Shown: positions 25,184 to 32,980, counted from the stretch's first letter. The stretch: 32,980 nt of DNA from an uncultured Eubacteriales bacterium (GCA_900556665.1 USPX01000002.1:1-32980); one strand, 5' to 3'. Numbers and translations: made by a program. The notes: a model not told the origin generated them from the letters alone.

Positions 25184-25903
25184 TTAATAATTAATGTTTT
25201 TGATTTCTTCTAGATAATGATTGCAAAGTACATGTGCCATTTTCATTTGATTTTCTGGGATAGGAATTTCGAGAATGAAATAAGGTGAGTCATCATATTC
25301 TATTTGACCATAGATCAATTGGAGTGTAGGTTCACCTTCTGTATTAATTATCACATTGTCTAGGAAGTAAATAGATTTTTGAAGTGTATAAATATCGTCT
25401 AAGAAGTAAATCAAATCTTCACCCCAAATGACCTCTATAGGTTCGGTAGAAAGTCTTTTAAAGTAAGCGTTTATAATGAATATGCCGACAAGTAAGAAGA
25501 TTATGCTAATAAGAGGACCAAGATAAGATAATGTAGGTAGATAAGTAGCAATAAAGGTACAAGTAAAGATAAGAACAAGTATAAAGGTGAAAGAAAGAGT
25601 ACATAATGCGTTATGTTTATATTCTTTAAGAGTGTTTGTTAAGATAGCAGAGGAGTTTGGTTTAAATGACCAGCGTGCTAATATAGGTAAATCATTATCG
25701 ATGAGGGTTTTAAGTAGATTGTATTTTCTATAGTGAACGGCAAATGCCGCAATACCAATAAGGATAAAGCAGATAGCGTATAATAAAATTGCGCGCTGCG
25801 TATTAGGAGAGAGTGTAGGATACAAAAGACCTAGAAGAATGAAGAGAAAACCAAGAACAACAATTAAGAGGGACAAAATACAATAAATATAATTTTTTTT
25901 CAT
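25184..25903 (-). CDS. Hypothetical membrane protein with four helices
   Basis: This 239-residue protein has hydrophobic segments at about 5-28, 37-57, 101-121 and 126-148. Between the second and third lies a 43-residue cytosolic loop (NLLKTLIDNDLPILARWSF...). A 90-residue C-terminal soluble domain (about 150-239) contains IEVIWGEDLIYFLDDIYTLQ. I do not recognise a family. GGAGGAAG lies 4 bases before the ATG, so it is surely translated. It is single, convergent with the ATPase and divergent from metY, so context gives no function. Confidence 0.8.
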   Translation of the reverse strand: MKKNYIYCILSLLIVVLGFLFILLGLLYPTLSPNTQRAILLYAICFILIGIAAFAVHYRKYNLLKTLIDNDLPILARWSFKPNSSAILTNTLKEYKHNALCTLSFTFILVLIFTCTFIATYLPTLSYLGPLISIIFLLVGIFIINAYFKRLSTEPIEVIWGEDLIYFLDDIYTLQKSIYFLDNVIINTEGEPTLQLIYGQIEYDDSPYFILEIPIPENQMKMAHVLCNHYLEEIKNINY

Positions 25904-26017
25904 ACGCTTCCTCCTTCAGTAAAATGATATGTCTAGTAATTATTATATGAAAAGATAAAAAATGTGGGCATGACCTTGTTAAAATTACTTATAAAAAATT
26001 AAAACATAGTATACATA

Positions 26018-26046
26018 TTGACATACATGCAATAGAAGAATAGAAT
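26018..26046 (+). promoter_or_regulatory. Promoter of metY
   Basis: TTGACA (26018-26023), 17-base spacer, TAGAAT (26041-26046). The start would lie near 26053, giving an untranslated leader of about 113 bases. Confidence 0.8.
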
Positions 26047-26077
26047 ATAGAAAAATAAATAAATTGTATAAAATAAG

Positions 26078-26140
26078 TTATAATTTTATTGAAAAGTTAA
26101 AAATTATAAAAGATAATTAAATACTAGAGATATTTAATTA
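26078..26140 (+). repeat. Two AT-only hairpins in the metY leader
   Basis: TTATAATTTT/AAAATTATAA (26078-26087 with 26100-26109) and TAATTAAATA/TATTTAATTA (26114-26123 with 26131-26140) are two perfect 10-bp inverted repeats in a row before the ribosome binding site. No SAM-riboswitch core or T-box motif is present. They may be protein sites or only AT-rich chance pairing. Confidence 0.4.
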
Positions 26141-26165
26141 AAAATTATTGAGGAGGATGGATAGA

Positions 26166-27434
26166 ATGGCAGATTGGAAATTTGATACATTACAAGTTCA
26201 TGGAGGGCAATCAGTAGATCCAACAACAAAATCAAGAGCGGTACCTATTTATCAAACAACATCTTATGTGTTTGATAACTGTGAGCATGGTGCTAATTTA
26301 TTTGGATTAAAAGAATCAGGAAATATTTATACTCGTCTTATGAATCCAACATCAGATGTATTTGAAACAAGAGTTGCCTTACTTGAAGGAGGAGTAGCAG
26401 GTTTAGCAGTAGCTTCAGGTTCAGCAGCTATCACATATGCCGTTATGAATATTGCGGAAGCAGGAGATAACATCGTTTCTGCAAGTACATTATATGGTGG
26501 AACATATCATTTATTTGTAGATACATTACCTAAATATGGTATTACAACTAAATTCGTAAATCCTGATGATTTTGATGCATATGAAGCTGCTATTGATGAT
26601 AAAACAAAAGCTATCTATGTAGAAACATTTGGTAACCCAAGCATCAATGTTATTGATTTTGAAAAAGTAGCTGCAATCGCACATAAACATGACATTCCAC
26701 TTATTGTAGATAATACATTTGGAACACCTTACTTAGTACGTCCTATTGAATTTGGTGCAGATATCGTTGTACACTCAGCAACTAAATATATTGGTGGACA
26801 TGGATCAAGTATCGGTGGCGTTATCGTAGATAGTGGTAAGTTCAATTGGAAAAATGGTAAATTCCCTGGATTCACAACACCAGATGCAGGATATAATGGA
26901 GTTGTATATGGTGATATGCCAGCTGGTTTTGTAACAAAAATCAGATTACAACTTTTAAGAGATACAGGTGCTTGTATTAGTCCATTCAACTCATTCTTAT
27001 TATTACAAGGATTAGAAACACTTTCACTTCGTGTTGCAAGACATGTTGAAAATGCTAAGAAAATTACAGCATATCTTGAAAAACATCCTAAAGTAGCTTG
27101 GGTTAACTATGCATCACTTCCAAGTAGTCCATACTATGAATTAGCTCAAAAATATTCACCAAAAGGATCAGGAGCAATCTTCGCATTTGGTCTTAAAGGT
27201 GGTAAAGAAAACTGTATTAAATTCATCGAGAAACTTAAAATTTTCTCTTTACTTGCTAATGTAGCAGATGCTAAGTCACTTATTATCCATCCAGCAAGTA
27301 CAACACATGCACAACTCAATGATGAACAATTAGAAGCAGCAGGTGTAGGTCAAGATCTTATCCGTGTATCTGTAGGTATCGAGGATGTAGATGATTTAAT
27401 TGCTGACCTTGAACAAGCTCTTGAACAAATCTAA
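26166..27434 (+). CDS. metY: O-acetylhomoserine aminocarboxypropyltransferase (sulfhydrylase)
   Basis: This 422-residue PLP enzyme of the Cys/Met metabolism family would make homocysteine (or methionine) from O-acetylhomoserine and sulfide or methanethiol. The PLP lysine is Lys207 in [49 protein letters not shown] and ALEGG-type [18 protein letters not shown] are as expected, and length (about 425) fits MetY rather than the shorter MetB/MetC (about 380). The longest frame begins at TTG 26148, which overlaps AGGAGG (26151-26156). ATG 26166, 9 bases after the site, gives the family-typical [15 protein letters not shown] strong promoter and two AT hairpins precede it; no terminator directly follows. 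Confidence 0.95.
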   Translation: MADWKFDTLQVHGGQSVDPTTKSRAVPIYQTTSYVFDNCEHGANLFGLKESGNIYTRLMNPTSDVFETRVALLEGGVAGLAVASGSAAITYAVMNIAEAGDNIVSASTLYGGTYHLFVDTLPKYGITTKFVNPDDFDAYEAAIDDKTKAIYVETFGNPSINVIDFEKVAAIAHKHDIPLIVDNTFGTPYLVRPIEFGADIVVHSATKYIGGHGSSIGGVIVDSGKFNWKNGKFPGFTTPDAGYNGVVYGDMPAGFVTKIRLQLLRDTGACISPFNSFLLLQGLETLSLRVARHVENAKKITAYLEKHPKVAWVNYASLPSSPYYELAQKYSPKGSGAIFAFGLKGGKENCIKFIEKLKIFSLLANVADAKSLIIHPASTTHAQLNDEQLEAAGVGQDLIRVSVGIEDVDDLIADLEQALEQI

Positions 27435-27449
27435 GGAGCTGTATGAGTA

Positions 27450-27491
27450 ATGAATAAAACTTATCTTATCACCTCATACTACTTACGATAA
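27450..27491 (+). CDS. Possible 13-residue leader peptide
   Basis: AAGGAG (27433-27438) overlaps the metY stop and precedes two tiny frames: MSNE (27443) and MNKTYLITSYYLR (27450-27491). The second runs through the left arm of a hairpin (27467-27479) whose right arm (27498-27510) contains the ribosome binding site of the next small gene. Ribosome movement could therefore open that site, as in translational attenuation. The pairing is seen; the regulation is inference. Confidence 0.3.
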   Translation: MNKTYLITSYYLR

Positions 27492-27515
27492 ATTGATGTA
27501 TAAGGTGGTGAGTAT

Positions 27516-27671
27516 ATGGCTAAAGCTGGTATGAGACGCCCAGATGAACATGAGCCTCATGGCACTGAAAGCAATCATAAATCATGTTGTTCAAAAGATC
27601 CACAACAAACAGTTACCGAAATCCAAGGTAAAGCAAAATGTGGCAATAAAAAGGCTGGTAAAATTTATTAA
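27516..27671 (+). CDS. Small Cys-containing hypothetical protein (51 residues)
   Basis: This 51-residue frame is too short for ordinary gene-length cut-offs but well supported. AAGGTGG (27502-27508) sits 7 bases before the ATG, and the gene is followed within 32 bases by a strong terminator. The protein is basic and hydrophilic. It starts MAKAGMRRPDEHEPHGTES, has Cys24-Cys25 and Cys42, three His in the first half, and ends QGKAKCGNKKAGKIY. There is no membrane segment or signal peptide. The Cys/His content would allow metal or redox chemistry, but this is only a thought. It lies between metY (sulfur amino acid synthesis) and corA. It is probably part of the metY transcript, since no terminator separates them. 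I do not recognise a named family. Confidence 0.7.
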   Translation: MAKAGMRRPDEHEPHGTESNHKSCCSKDPQQTVTEIQGKAKCGNKKAGKIY

Positions 27672-27702
27672 ATTGGTCTTATAAATAGCACAATAATAAA
27701 GA

Positions 27703-27748
27703 AAAAAGGCTTTCACAAATCCATGTAAATATTTGTGAAAGCCTTTTT
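27703..27748 (+). terminator. Intrinsic terminator of the metY-small protein transcript
   Basis: The arms AAAAAGGCTTTCACAAAT and ATTTGTGAAAGCCTTTTT (18 bp, perfect) enclose a 10-base loop and end in a T run. Confidence 0.92.
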
Positions 27749-27800
27749 GAATTAAAATACAGATTTCTTTAAAATTTCCTCTTATTTCAAGTCATTTTAC

Positions 27801-27829
27801 TTGACAGGGCATAGAGAATAAAATACTAT
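27801..27829 (+). promoter_or_regulatory. Promoter of corA
   Basis: TTGACA (27801-27806), 17-base spacer, TACTAT (27824-27829). The start near 27837 implies a leader of about 255 bases before corA. Confidence 0.75.
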
Positions 27830-27836
27830 TAATAAG

Positions 27837-28091
27837 GAAGCTTTGTGTATTAAAAGCTAGAAAATCAAAATACTAATAAGGAGAGTGAGTATGGATGGAC
27901 GCAGAACCGAGTTGTAGGTGGAAGCAGACTAAAGGAATAAAAAATACTCACCTTATTTTATGGTTAAAATAACTCTTTAAGCGAACATGAAGTGATATAA
28001 ATCACTTAAGCACATCCTACATGGAAGTACTTATGCCTGTTTAGAAAGTTATTTTAAAATAGGCTAAGGTGAAAAATGAGGGCGTGATAGC
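27837..28091 (+). promoter_or_regulatory. Structured 5' leader of corA, riboswitch-like, class unknown
   Basis: The leader contains several strong helices. (a) AATAAGG-(AGAG bulge)-TGAGTAT, 27875-27892, pairs with ATACTCACCTTATT, 27944-27957, and encloses a G-rich unpaired-looking core with GGACGCAG and GGAAGCAG. (b) TTAAAATAACT, 27964-27974, pairs with AGTTATTTTAA, 28047-28057. (c) The hairpin AAGTGAT-ATAA-ATCACTT lies at 27990-28007 inside (b). Competing helices exist. GCCTGTTT (28035-28042) can pair with AAATAGGC (28057-28064), which excludes (b). TAAGGTG (28065-28071), just before the corA ribosome binding site, can pair with CACCTTA (27949-27955), which excludes (a). I see no M-box, yybP-ykoY or other core I can name. 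A divalent-metal sensor is the natural guess because the gene is a CorA transporter, but this is inference. Confidence 0.6.
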
Positions 28092-29024
28092 ATGAAAGAG
28101 ATCTATAAGACATTTGATGAAACAGGATTAGTCCAGCTTAGCGAATTTGAAGAAGGCGCATGGATTAATCTATGTAATCCTACACCACAAGAAATTAATG
28201 AAGTAGCAACAGAGTTTAATATAGAAACTAACCACATTTTATCAGCATTAGATGAAGAGGAACGTGCACGTATAGAAGTAGATGACAATTGTACAGTCAT
28301 TATCGTTGACGTTCCTATTAAAGATGAAGAAGGCCATAATGGGTATGAAACAATCCCTTTAACAATTATCATTGGAGACAAGTATATTATTACAACATGT
28401 CTTCAAAGAATCCAGTTATTAGAAGACTTTAAATCAGGTAAGATTAAAGGATTCTTTACTTTTAAAAAGACTAGATTTATTCTTCAACTACTTTATAAAA
28501 ATGCGTCTTACTTCTTACAATATCTAAGACACATTGACCGTTTAAGTCATCAAATGGAAGCAGAGCTTCATAAATCTATGAGAAATAAAGAGCTGCTTCA
28601 ATTATTTGACTTAGAAAAGAGTTTGGTATACTTTACAACGTCACTTCGAGCAAATGAAATCGTTCTTGAAAAGATGATGCGTATGGAAAATATTAAACGT
28701 TATCCAGAAGATGAAGATTTACTAGAAGACGTTATCATTGAAAATAAGCAGGCTATTGAGATGGCTAACATTTATAGCAACATTTTAGGTGGAACAATGA
28801 ATGCATTTTCATCTATTATTTCTAACAACCTAAATATTGTAATGAAGACGCTTACTTCCATTACAATTATTATGGCTATACCAACAATGATAGGTAGTTT
28901 CTGGGGAATGAATGTAAGTGTTCCTTTTGAAAACAGTCCACATGCATTTAGTGGAATTATATTTATTTCAACATTAATTACTGCAATGATTGCATTTATC
29001 ATGATTAAGAAAAAGTTATTTTAA
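28092..29024 (+). CDS. corA: CorA-family divalent metal transporter
   Basis: This 310-residue protein has a large N-terminal cytosolic funnel domain and two C-terminal membrane helices (about 245-270 and 285-305). Between them is the signature Gly-Met-Asn (272-274, in SFWGMNVSVPFE). The pore-loop usually reading MPEL is VPFE here, a common variation. CorA pentamers conduct Mg2+, and often Co2+ or Ni2+, across the membrane. The ATG has GAGGG 9 bases upstream and follows a three-codon frame (ATG AGG GCG TGA, starting at 28077), so the first ribosome may load on AAGGTG and couple into corA. It is preceded by a long structured leader and followed by a shared terminator. Confidence 0.93.
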   Translation: MKEIYKTFDETGLVQLSEFEEGAWINLCNPTPQEINEVATEFNIETNHILSALDEEERARIEVDDNCTVIIVDVPIKDEEGHNGYETIPLTIIIGDKYIITTCLQRIQLLEDFKSGKIKGFFTFKKTRFILQLLYKNASYFLQYLRHIDRLSHQMEAELHKSMRNKELLQLFDLEKSLVYFTTSLRANEIVLEKMMRMENIKRYPEDEDLLEDVIIENKQAIEMANIYSNILGGTMNAFSSIISNNLNIVMKTLTSITIIMAIPTMIGSFWGMNVSVPFENSPHAFSGIIFISTLITAMIAFIMIKKKLF

Positions 29025-29031
29025 ATATATA

Positions 29032-29073
29032 AAAAAAGCGTGTTACATTAAGGGGGATGTAACACGCTTTTTT
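29032..29073. terminator. Bidirectional terminator between corA and the amylase gene
   Basis: Perfect 17-bp arms (AAAAAAGCGTGTTACAT and ATGTAACACGCTTTTTT) around TAAGGGGG. T runs on both strands serve the convergent corA and amylase genes. Confidence 0.92.
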
Positions 29074-29110
29074 AATTTATTTAAAATTTATAAGAGGAGT
29101 TAAAACTAAA

Positions 29111-32100
29111 CTATTTATTAAAATTAGTCCAAATACCATTTTCGAGGATCATGTTATTTTCTAAACTGAAACCTGTTTGACCTTGAGCTGGAATTTGAAT
29201 AGAGCCATTTGTAAAGATTACTTTAGGATCATTCCAATCTTTAGTAAAGGTATAACTATAGATGTTATTACCTTCATTTGTCATTTCCGTACCAGGCCAG
29301 TTTTGAATTTGCATAACATTGCCGTTGCTTTCATCATAAATATAAGCTTTTACAGTAGACCAGTTATAGGTACTATTATCAAAATAAAACTTTTTAGAAT
29401 CTGGGATTACAGTGCCTTCATAAGTAATCCAATCACCATTTTGATAAATCATAGCAGGTGTTTCTTTAGTAAGTTCAAGTCCAGGTTGACTAGCCTCAGG
29501 ATATTGATTACTACCACCATTATTAAAGATAACACGTGCATTTTCCCAACCTTCAGGAAGTTCATAACTATAAATATCATTTCCTTCGTAATTCATACTT
29601 ACACCAGGCCAAGCTTCTACCATATCAACACCTGAAGCAGTTTCAGTGTAGATATAAGCATGTAAATTAGACCAGTTGAAAGTTGAATTGTCAAAATAAG
29701 CCTTTAAGCTTGTATTTGGGATTTTAGTATAAGTGTAAGTTTCAGAGCGTGTATCGGTATCCTTTGTTACATTAAGTGTAACTGTGATTGCTTCATTATC
29801 AGTTGCATCTTCACCGATTACGATTTCTTCACCATCTGTATATGGGATTTCTTCGCCATCATTAATTTGATAAGTTGCAGAAGTTGCATTTTTTGCATTT
29901 AAAGTTAGAGTAAGAGTATCTGAGAATGTAGTATTTTCAGGAGAGATACTGAGAGAAAGCGTATTGTCTTGTTCTACAGGACAGAGTTCCCAAGAACCAT
30001 CAATATAGCCTCTAGAAGCATCTACAGTTAAACCAGTTTTAGCTGGATATTGGTTTTGACCATCATTGAAGATAACTTTGCTATTTAACCATTTTTTATC
30101 AAGAGTAATGCTATAAAGATCATCACCTTCATTATTCATTTGAACACCAGGCCAGCTTGCAATAGTAGCAACATCAGAACTGTTTTCATTATAAACATAA
30201 GCATTTAGGTTAGTACCCCAGTTAATAGGTTTATACATGAAAAGTTTAAGTTCGCCTTCTTTAACAGTTGGAGGTGTTTGAGTAGGAGGCTTTATAGGGG
30301 TCCAAGTACCATTTTTGTACCATTGTTCATCTGAGATGTTGAAACCTTCTTCATCAACACCAGGTACTTGATTTTTTTGATCATTAAAGATAAAGTAAGC
30401 TGATTCTAAATCAGAAGTTGTAAAGCTATACCAATTACCTCCTTCATCAGTCATTTGTACGCCAGGCCACTTTACAGTATTAGTACTTTCATCATCTGTA
30501 TAATAGTAAACATAAGGTGTGCTCCAGGCAGCAGGTTTATAGAAGTGAACAGTAGCAGGTTTAATGACTGTTTTCAAGTAAGAAGCAGATTGTTCTACTG
30601 TGCCATAGTCATTAGAAGACTTTACATCAATTTTAGTAGTTGTTTCAAGAGGTAGGTCTTTATCAAGTGTAATAACAGCTTTATCCTGGAATGGAACCCA
30701 AGCACCATTATTAATACGATAAGCACCATATAAAGAATCTTTTAAAGTAACAGTAACCTCTAAGCTATCTGTATAATATTTTTTAGGTGTAGTACTTGAA
30801 GTAGGAGAAATAGCGATTTTAGGAAGTGGAGAAAACTCTTTTAGTTCAAGTAAGATAACACCATTAGCATCAGGTGTAATGGTAACGTTACCATTTTGAA
30901 TAGTAGCTGTTGCACCAGTATAAGCATCTCGTACAACTGAATTATCAGCAAAGACAGATGAGACATTAATTGTTGTAGGGCCAGAAGCGCCAAGTACAAT
31001 AATTACATCATCATCAATACCATTTTTATGATAGCTTCTTTGGAAGGTATATGGAGACGCATTTAATTTGGTATGAGAACCTGCACCAACTGCAATATGA
31101 TTATTCCTAAATTGACCAATTTTTTGCCAATGTGTTAGAGTTGATTTATCCATATTACTCCAATTCATATCAGAACGTGAACCTTGATCTTTGTCAGAAC
31201 CACATTCACCAGCTGGCCTATTAGTTTCATCACCATAAAAGATTTGAATACCACCAGGTGAAAGAAGAAGTGTAGAACCTAAATCAATCATATTACCTCT
31301 TGCAAGTCCTTTATCATGAGAAGAGATGTAGCTAAGGACATTCCAATCATCAGAACCATTAATACTATTAGCATAACTTTGATATGTACTATCGATGGCA
31401 CCAATATTACCGTTTTTAGGGAAACAAAAGTTGATAACAGAATCAAATTTTCCACTTGTATGGTAGTTAGACTTATTAGCACCATGATCAAATACTTCAG
31501 CGGTTGTCCAGAAGTCTTCATCCCAATCAGCACCTGGTTTATTAGGATTGTTTTGACGCCATTCTTGAAGTGCTTCTGTACAAGCATCTTTAAGTTGTGC
31601 CCATCTAAACATATCTACGTGTTTGGCTGTATCTACACGGAAGCCATCAATACCAAATTCTTTAACCCAAGCAGCTAGCCATTTAACTTGATAATCAGAT
31701 GGTGAAATACCTAAATCACGTCTTAAGTTTTTAGCAGCAGGCAAAATCCAAGCATCATAACCTGATTGTTCTTTTGCCCATTTTGTTTTAAGAATAGGGG
31801 CTAATCCTTGATTGCTAGTAACCTCAGTTTTTACATCAGGAAGACCAGAAAGATTTTGTTTAGTATCAGAACCATCTCCAGCAGTATAGCCTGCTACACC
31901 TGCACGAATCCACCCAGAGCTCCACCATTTTGCCCATTCACTAGCATGCCCATCATAATCAAGTAAGGTACTATGATAACTATGCCATGTTTCACCAGCG
32001 TTTTTATTAGGGCGCCAGTTGGCAAGATTAGAAAGAGATGTATTCGTTGGATTAATATTGTAGTCAGCCATATCTTGAAGTGTGAGATAACCTACATGAT

Positions 32101-32659
32101 TCATAACCACATCAAGGACAACGCGGATACCCTTTTCATGCGCTGTATCTACAAATTTACGCATTTCTTCAATTGTACCCATATTTTTATCCATCATAGT
32201 ATAGTCTAAAGGATAGTAACCGTGGTAAGAGTAATGGGCAAAATCACCTTCACTACCGCCACCTACAAAGCCGTGAGCTTGTTCATATGGTGCTGTAAGC
32301 CAAATAGTATTAACTCCAAGATTTTCGAAGTAGCCATCGTTGAGCTTTTGTGTAAGCCCGGCAATATCACCGCCATGGAAAGTTCCGATATTCTTTCCCC
32401 AGCTATCAGTTTTTACGCGCCCATAACTATTATCATTTGAAGTGTTGCCATTCACAAAACGATCAGTAAGTACAAAGTAAACAGTTGTATTGTCCCAAGA
32501 GAAATTGGCATTTGAAGTATCGTTTAAAGTGTTCAAAGTAGTCGACGAGGTGGTTGCATAAGTTAGATTATTTAATGGAGAAGCCATTAAATAGGGTGAA
32601 AATAGGCTTTCGCAAACGAAAGACATACTAACTAAAGCAGCAAGTAAGCTTTTTTTCAT
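29111..32659 (-). CDS. Secreted GH13 alpha-amylase with four CBM26-like starch-binding modules
   Basis: This 1182-residue exported enzyme hydrolyses internal alpha-1,4 bonds of starch. A signal peptide occupies about residues 1-27 (KK then a hydrophobic run). The GH13 barrel spans about 52-530. Region I is DVVMNH (183-188), the nucleophile is Asp343 in GFRVDTAKH, the acid/base is Glu388 in TTAEVFDHG, and Asp449 lies in ISSHD. A C-terminal beta domain follows to about 608. Then come a chitobiase-like Ig module (616-697), CBM26-like modules at 703-787 and 804-891, a second Ig-like module (901-979) and two more CBM26-like modules (985-1080, 1088-1179). Each CBM26 shows the pattern W...AYIY...WPGv.M..EG.....VIFN. 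No LPXTG, SLH or dockerin is visible, so it is probably released or held only by starch. GGAGG lies 6 bases before the ATG. Confidence 0.95.
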   Translation of the reverse strand: MKKSLLAALVSMSFVCESLFSPYLMASPLNNLTYATTSSTTLNTLNDTSNANFSWDNTTVYFVLTDRFVNGNTSNDNSYGRVKTDSWGKNIGTFHGGDIAGLTQKLNDGYFENLGVNTIWLTAPYEQAHGFVGGGSEGDFAHYSYHGYYPLDYTMMDKNMGTIEEMRKFVDTAHEKGIRVVLDVVMNHVGYLTLQDMADYNINPTNTSLSNLANWRPNKNAGETWHSYHSTLLDYDGHASEWAKWWSSGWIRAGVAGYTAGDGSDTKQNLSGLPDVKTEVTSNQGLAPILKTKWAKEQSGYDAWILPAAKNLRRDLGISPSDYQVKWLAAWVKEFGIDGFRVDTAKHVDMFRWAQLKDACTEALQEWRQNNPNKPGADWDEDFWTTAEVFDHGANKSNYHTSGKFDSVINFCFPKNGNIGAIDSTYQSYANSINGSDDWNVLSYISSHDKGLARGNMIDLGSTLLLSPGGIQIFYGDETNRPAGECGSDKDQGSRSDMNWSNMDKSTLTHWQKIGQFRNNHIAVGAGSHTKLNASPYTFQRSYHKNGIDDDVIIVLGASGPTTINVSSVFADNSVVRDAYTGATATIQNGNVTITPDANGVILLELKEFSPLPKIAISPTSSTTPKKYYTDSLEVTVTLKDSLYGAYRINNGAWVPFQDKAVITLDKDLPLETTTKIDVKSSNDYGTVEQSASYLKTVIKPATVHFYKPAAWSTPYVYYYTDDESTNTVKWPGVQMTDEGGNWYSFTTSDLESAYFIFNDQKNQVPGVDEEGFNISDEQWYKNGTWTPIKPPTQTPPTVKEGELKLFMYKPINWGTNLNAYVYNENSSDVATIASWPGVQMNNEGDDLYSITLDKKWLNSKVIFNDGQNQYPAKTGLTVDASRGYIDGSWELCPVEQDNTLSLSISPENTTFSDTLTLTLNAKNATSATYQINDGEEIPYTDGEEIVIGEDATDNEAITVTLNVTKDTDTRSETYTYTKIPNTSLKAYFDNSTFNWSNLHAYIYTETASGVDMVEAWPGVSMNYEGNDIYSYELPEGWENARVIFNNGGSNQYPEASQPGLELTKETPAMIYQNGDWITYEGTVIPDSKKFYFDNSTYNWSTVKAYIYDESNGNVMQIQNWPGTEMTNEGNNIYSYTFTKDWNDPKVIFTNGSIQIPAQGQTGFSLENNMILENGIWTNFNK

Positions 32660-32694
32660 AGAAATCCTCCTTGTAGTGTGAAATAGTATGAGTA

Positions 32695-32720
32695 CTGAAA
32701 CGTTATCGGAAACGGTTTAG
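32695..32720. promoter_or_regulatory. LacI-family operator-like site (CcpA/MalR type) of the amylase gene
   Basis: Two overlapping CG-centred cores, CTGAAACGTTATCG (32695-32708) and CGGAAACGGTTTAG (32707-32720), each match 11 of 14 positions of the cre consensus TGNAARCGNWWWCA. They lie just downstream of the predicted transcription start. Repression by CcpA or a MalR-like protein would fit an amylase; which one cannot be told. Confidence 0.5.
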
Positions 32721-32733
32721 TAATCTTGTAAAT

Positions 32734-32762
32734 ATTCTAATGCAAATATTTTGAAAATTCAA
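32734..32762 (-). promoter_or_regulatory. Promoter of the amylase gene
   Basis: On the minus strand TTGAAT (32757-32762), a 17-base spacer and TAGAAT (32734-32739). The start near 32727 gives a leader of about 68 bases. Bases 32763-32930 further upstream are very AT-rich and show no gene. Confidence 0.7.
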
Positions 32763-32930
32763 TAAAAAATCCATAAAAACTTTTTTAAATTAATTTAGTT
32801 GTTGTAAAACATGTCTATAAAATTTTGAACAATAATAAAATTATTTTTTAATTAATATTTTAAGTTAACTATAAAAATTAAATTAGGGATAAATAAAAAA
32901 TATTTTACTTGTAACTGTTCAGCCGCTAAC

Positions 32931-32980
32931 TTAAGCAAAAATAAAATCTCCTTCATCAGAAAGTGCTTTTCTTAATGCTT
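32931..32980 (-). CDS. C-terminal end of a gene cut by the right window edge (partial)
   Basis: On the minus strand an open frame enters from the edge, reads ALRKALSDEGDFIFA and stops at TAA (32931-32933). The residue composition is protein-like and the orientation matches the amylase gene. Fifteen codons are too few to name a family and the frame may be chance. No terminator is visible after it. Confidence 0.35.
   Translation of the reverse strand, partial: ALRKALSDEGDFIFA

Noticed and set aside
26053..26165. SAM riboswitch or T-box before metY
   Set aside because: The leader is only about 113 bases, lacks GC-containing conserved cores and shows no terminator/antiterminator pair.
27897..27940. 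Resemblance of AGGTGGAAGCAGACTAA to the conserved domain of small SRP RNA
   Set aside because: The GGAA tetraloop and its closing stem are missing, and the flanks fold into a different helix. The match is to a short string only.
27837..28091. M-box (Mg2+ riboswitch) or NiCo riboswitch upstream of corA
   Set aside because: The conserved M-box strings are not present, and the GCAG repeats alone do not establish a NiCo fold. I report it as an unclassified structured leader.

Overview
The base composition is low in GC. The strong AGGAGG-type ribosome binding sites, paired spore maturation genes (spmA-spmB), an AbrB-type regulator and a perfect Spo0A-box sequence point to an endospore-forming, anaerobic Firmicute. 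A Lachnospirales organism resembling Cellulosilyticum is my best guess, but that is inference. No rRNA, tRNA, CRISPR array, insertion sequence or phage gene was found. The content looks chromosomal.

Layout. 1-2162 (minus): a nine-repeat MORN protein downstream of spmA-spmB. 2163-2914: an AbrB-family regulator with a promoter, a 10-bp inverted repeat over its -10 region and an upstream Spo0A box. 3034-8082 (plus): a RelA/SpoT-like nucleotidyltransferase with a long helical tail, a receiver-only response regulator, a YesM/LytS-type histidine kinase and a membrane-anchored sugar-type binding protein with no permease. 8168-12540 (plus): an aconitase-family hydratase, a small two-helix membrane protein and a Na/phosphate cotransporter with a PhoU-like tail. 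12620-17867 (minus): a zinc-dependent phospholipase C-like protein, tagO, upp, rpiB, sua5 and a universal stress-like protein. 18255-22437 (minus): glycogen phosphorylase and an M18 aminopeptidase. 22751-25903: a Zn/Cd P-type ATPase behind an ArsR/SmtB-like operator, and a convergent membrane protein. 26166-29024 (plus): metY, an unlisted 51-residue Cys-containing small protein behind a possible leader-peptide hairpin, and corA behind a 255-nt structured leader. 29111-32659 (minus): a secreted GH13 alpha-amylase with four CBM26-like modules and a LacI-family-like operator. At the right edge is the probable last codons of another minus-strand gene.

How genes work together. Secreted amylase and intracellular glycogen phosphorylase are the outer and inner ends of alpha-glucan use. 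sua5-rpiB-upp-tagO is a housekeeping order familiar from Firmicutes. The most unusual parts are (1) the Rel-like/receiver/kinase/binding-protein cluster, in which a two-component pathway lacks a DNA-binding output and sits next to an altered alarmone-synthetase fold, and (2) the corA leader, which has mutually exclusive pairings like a riboswitch but matches no class I can name.

Several gene starts were moved from the longest open frame to the start that fits the ribosome binding site; each entry says so. All calls come from reading the sequence; no database search was run.
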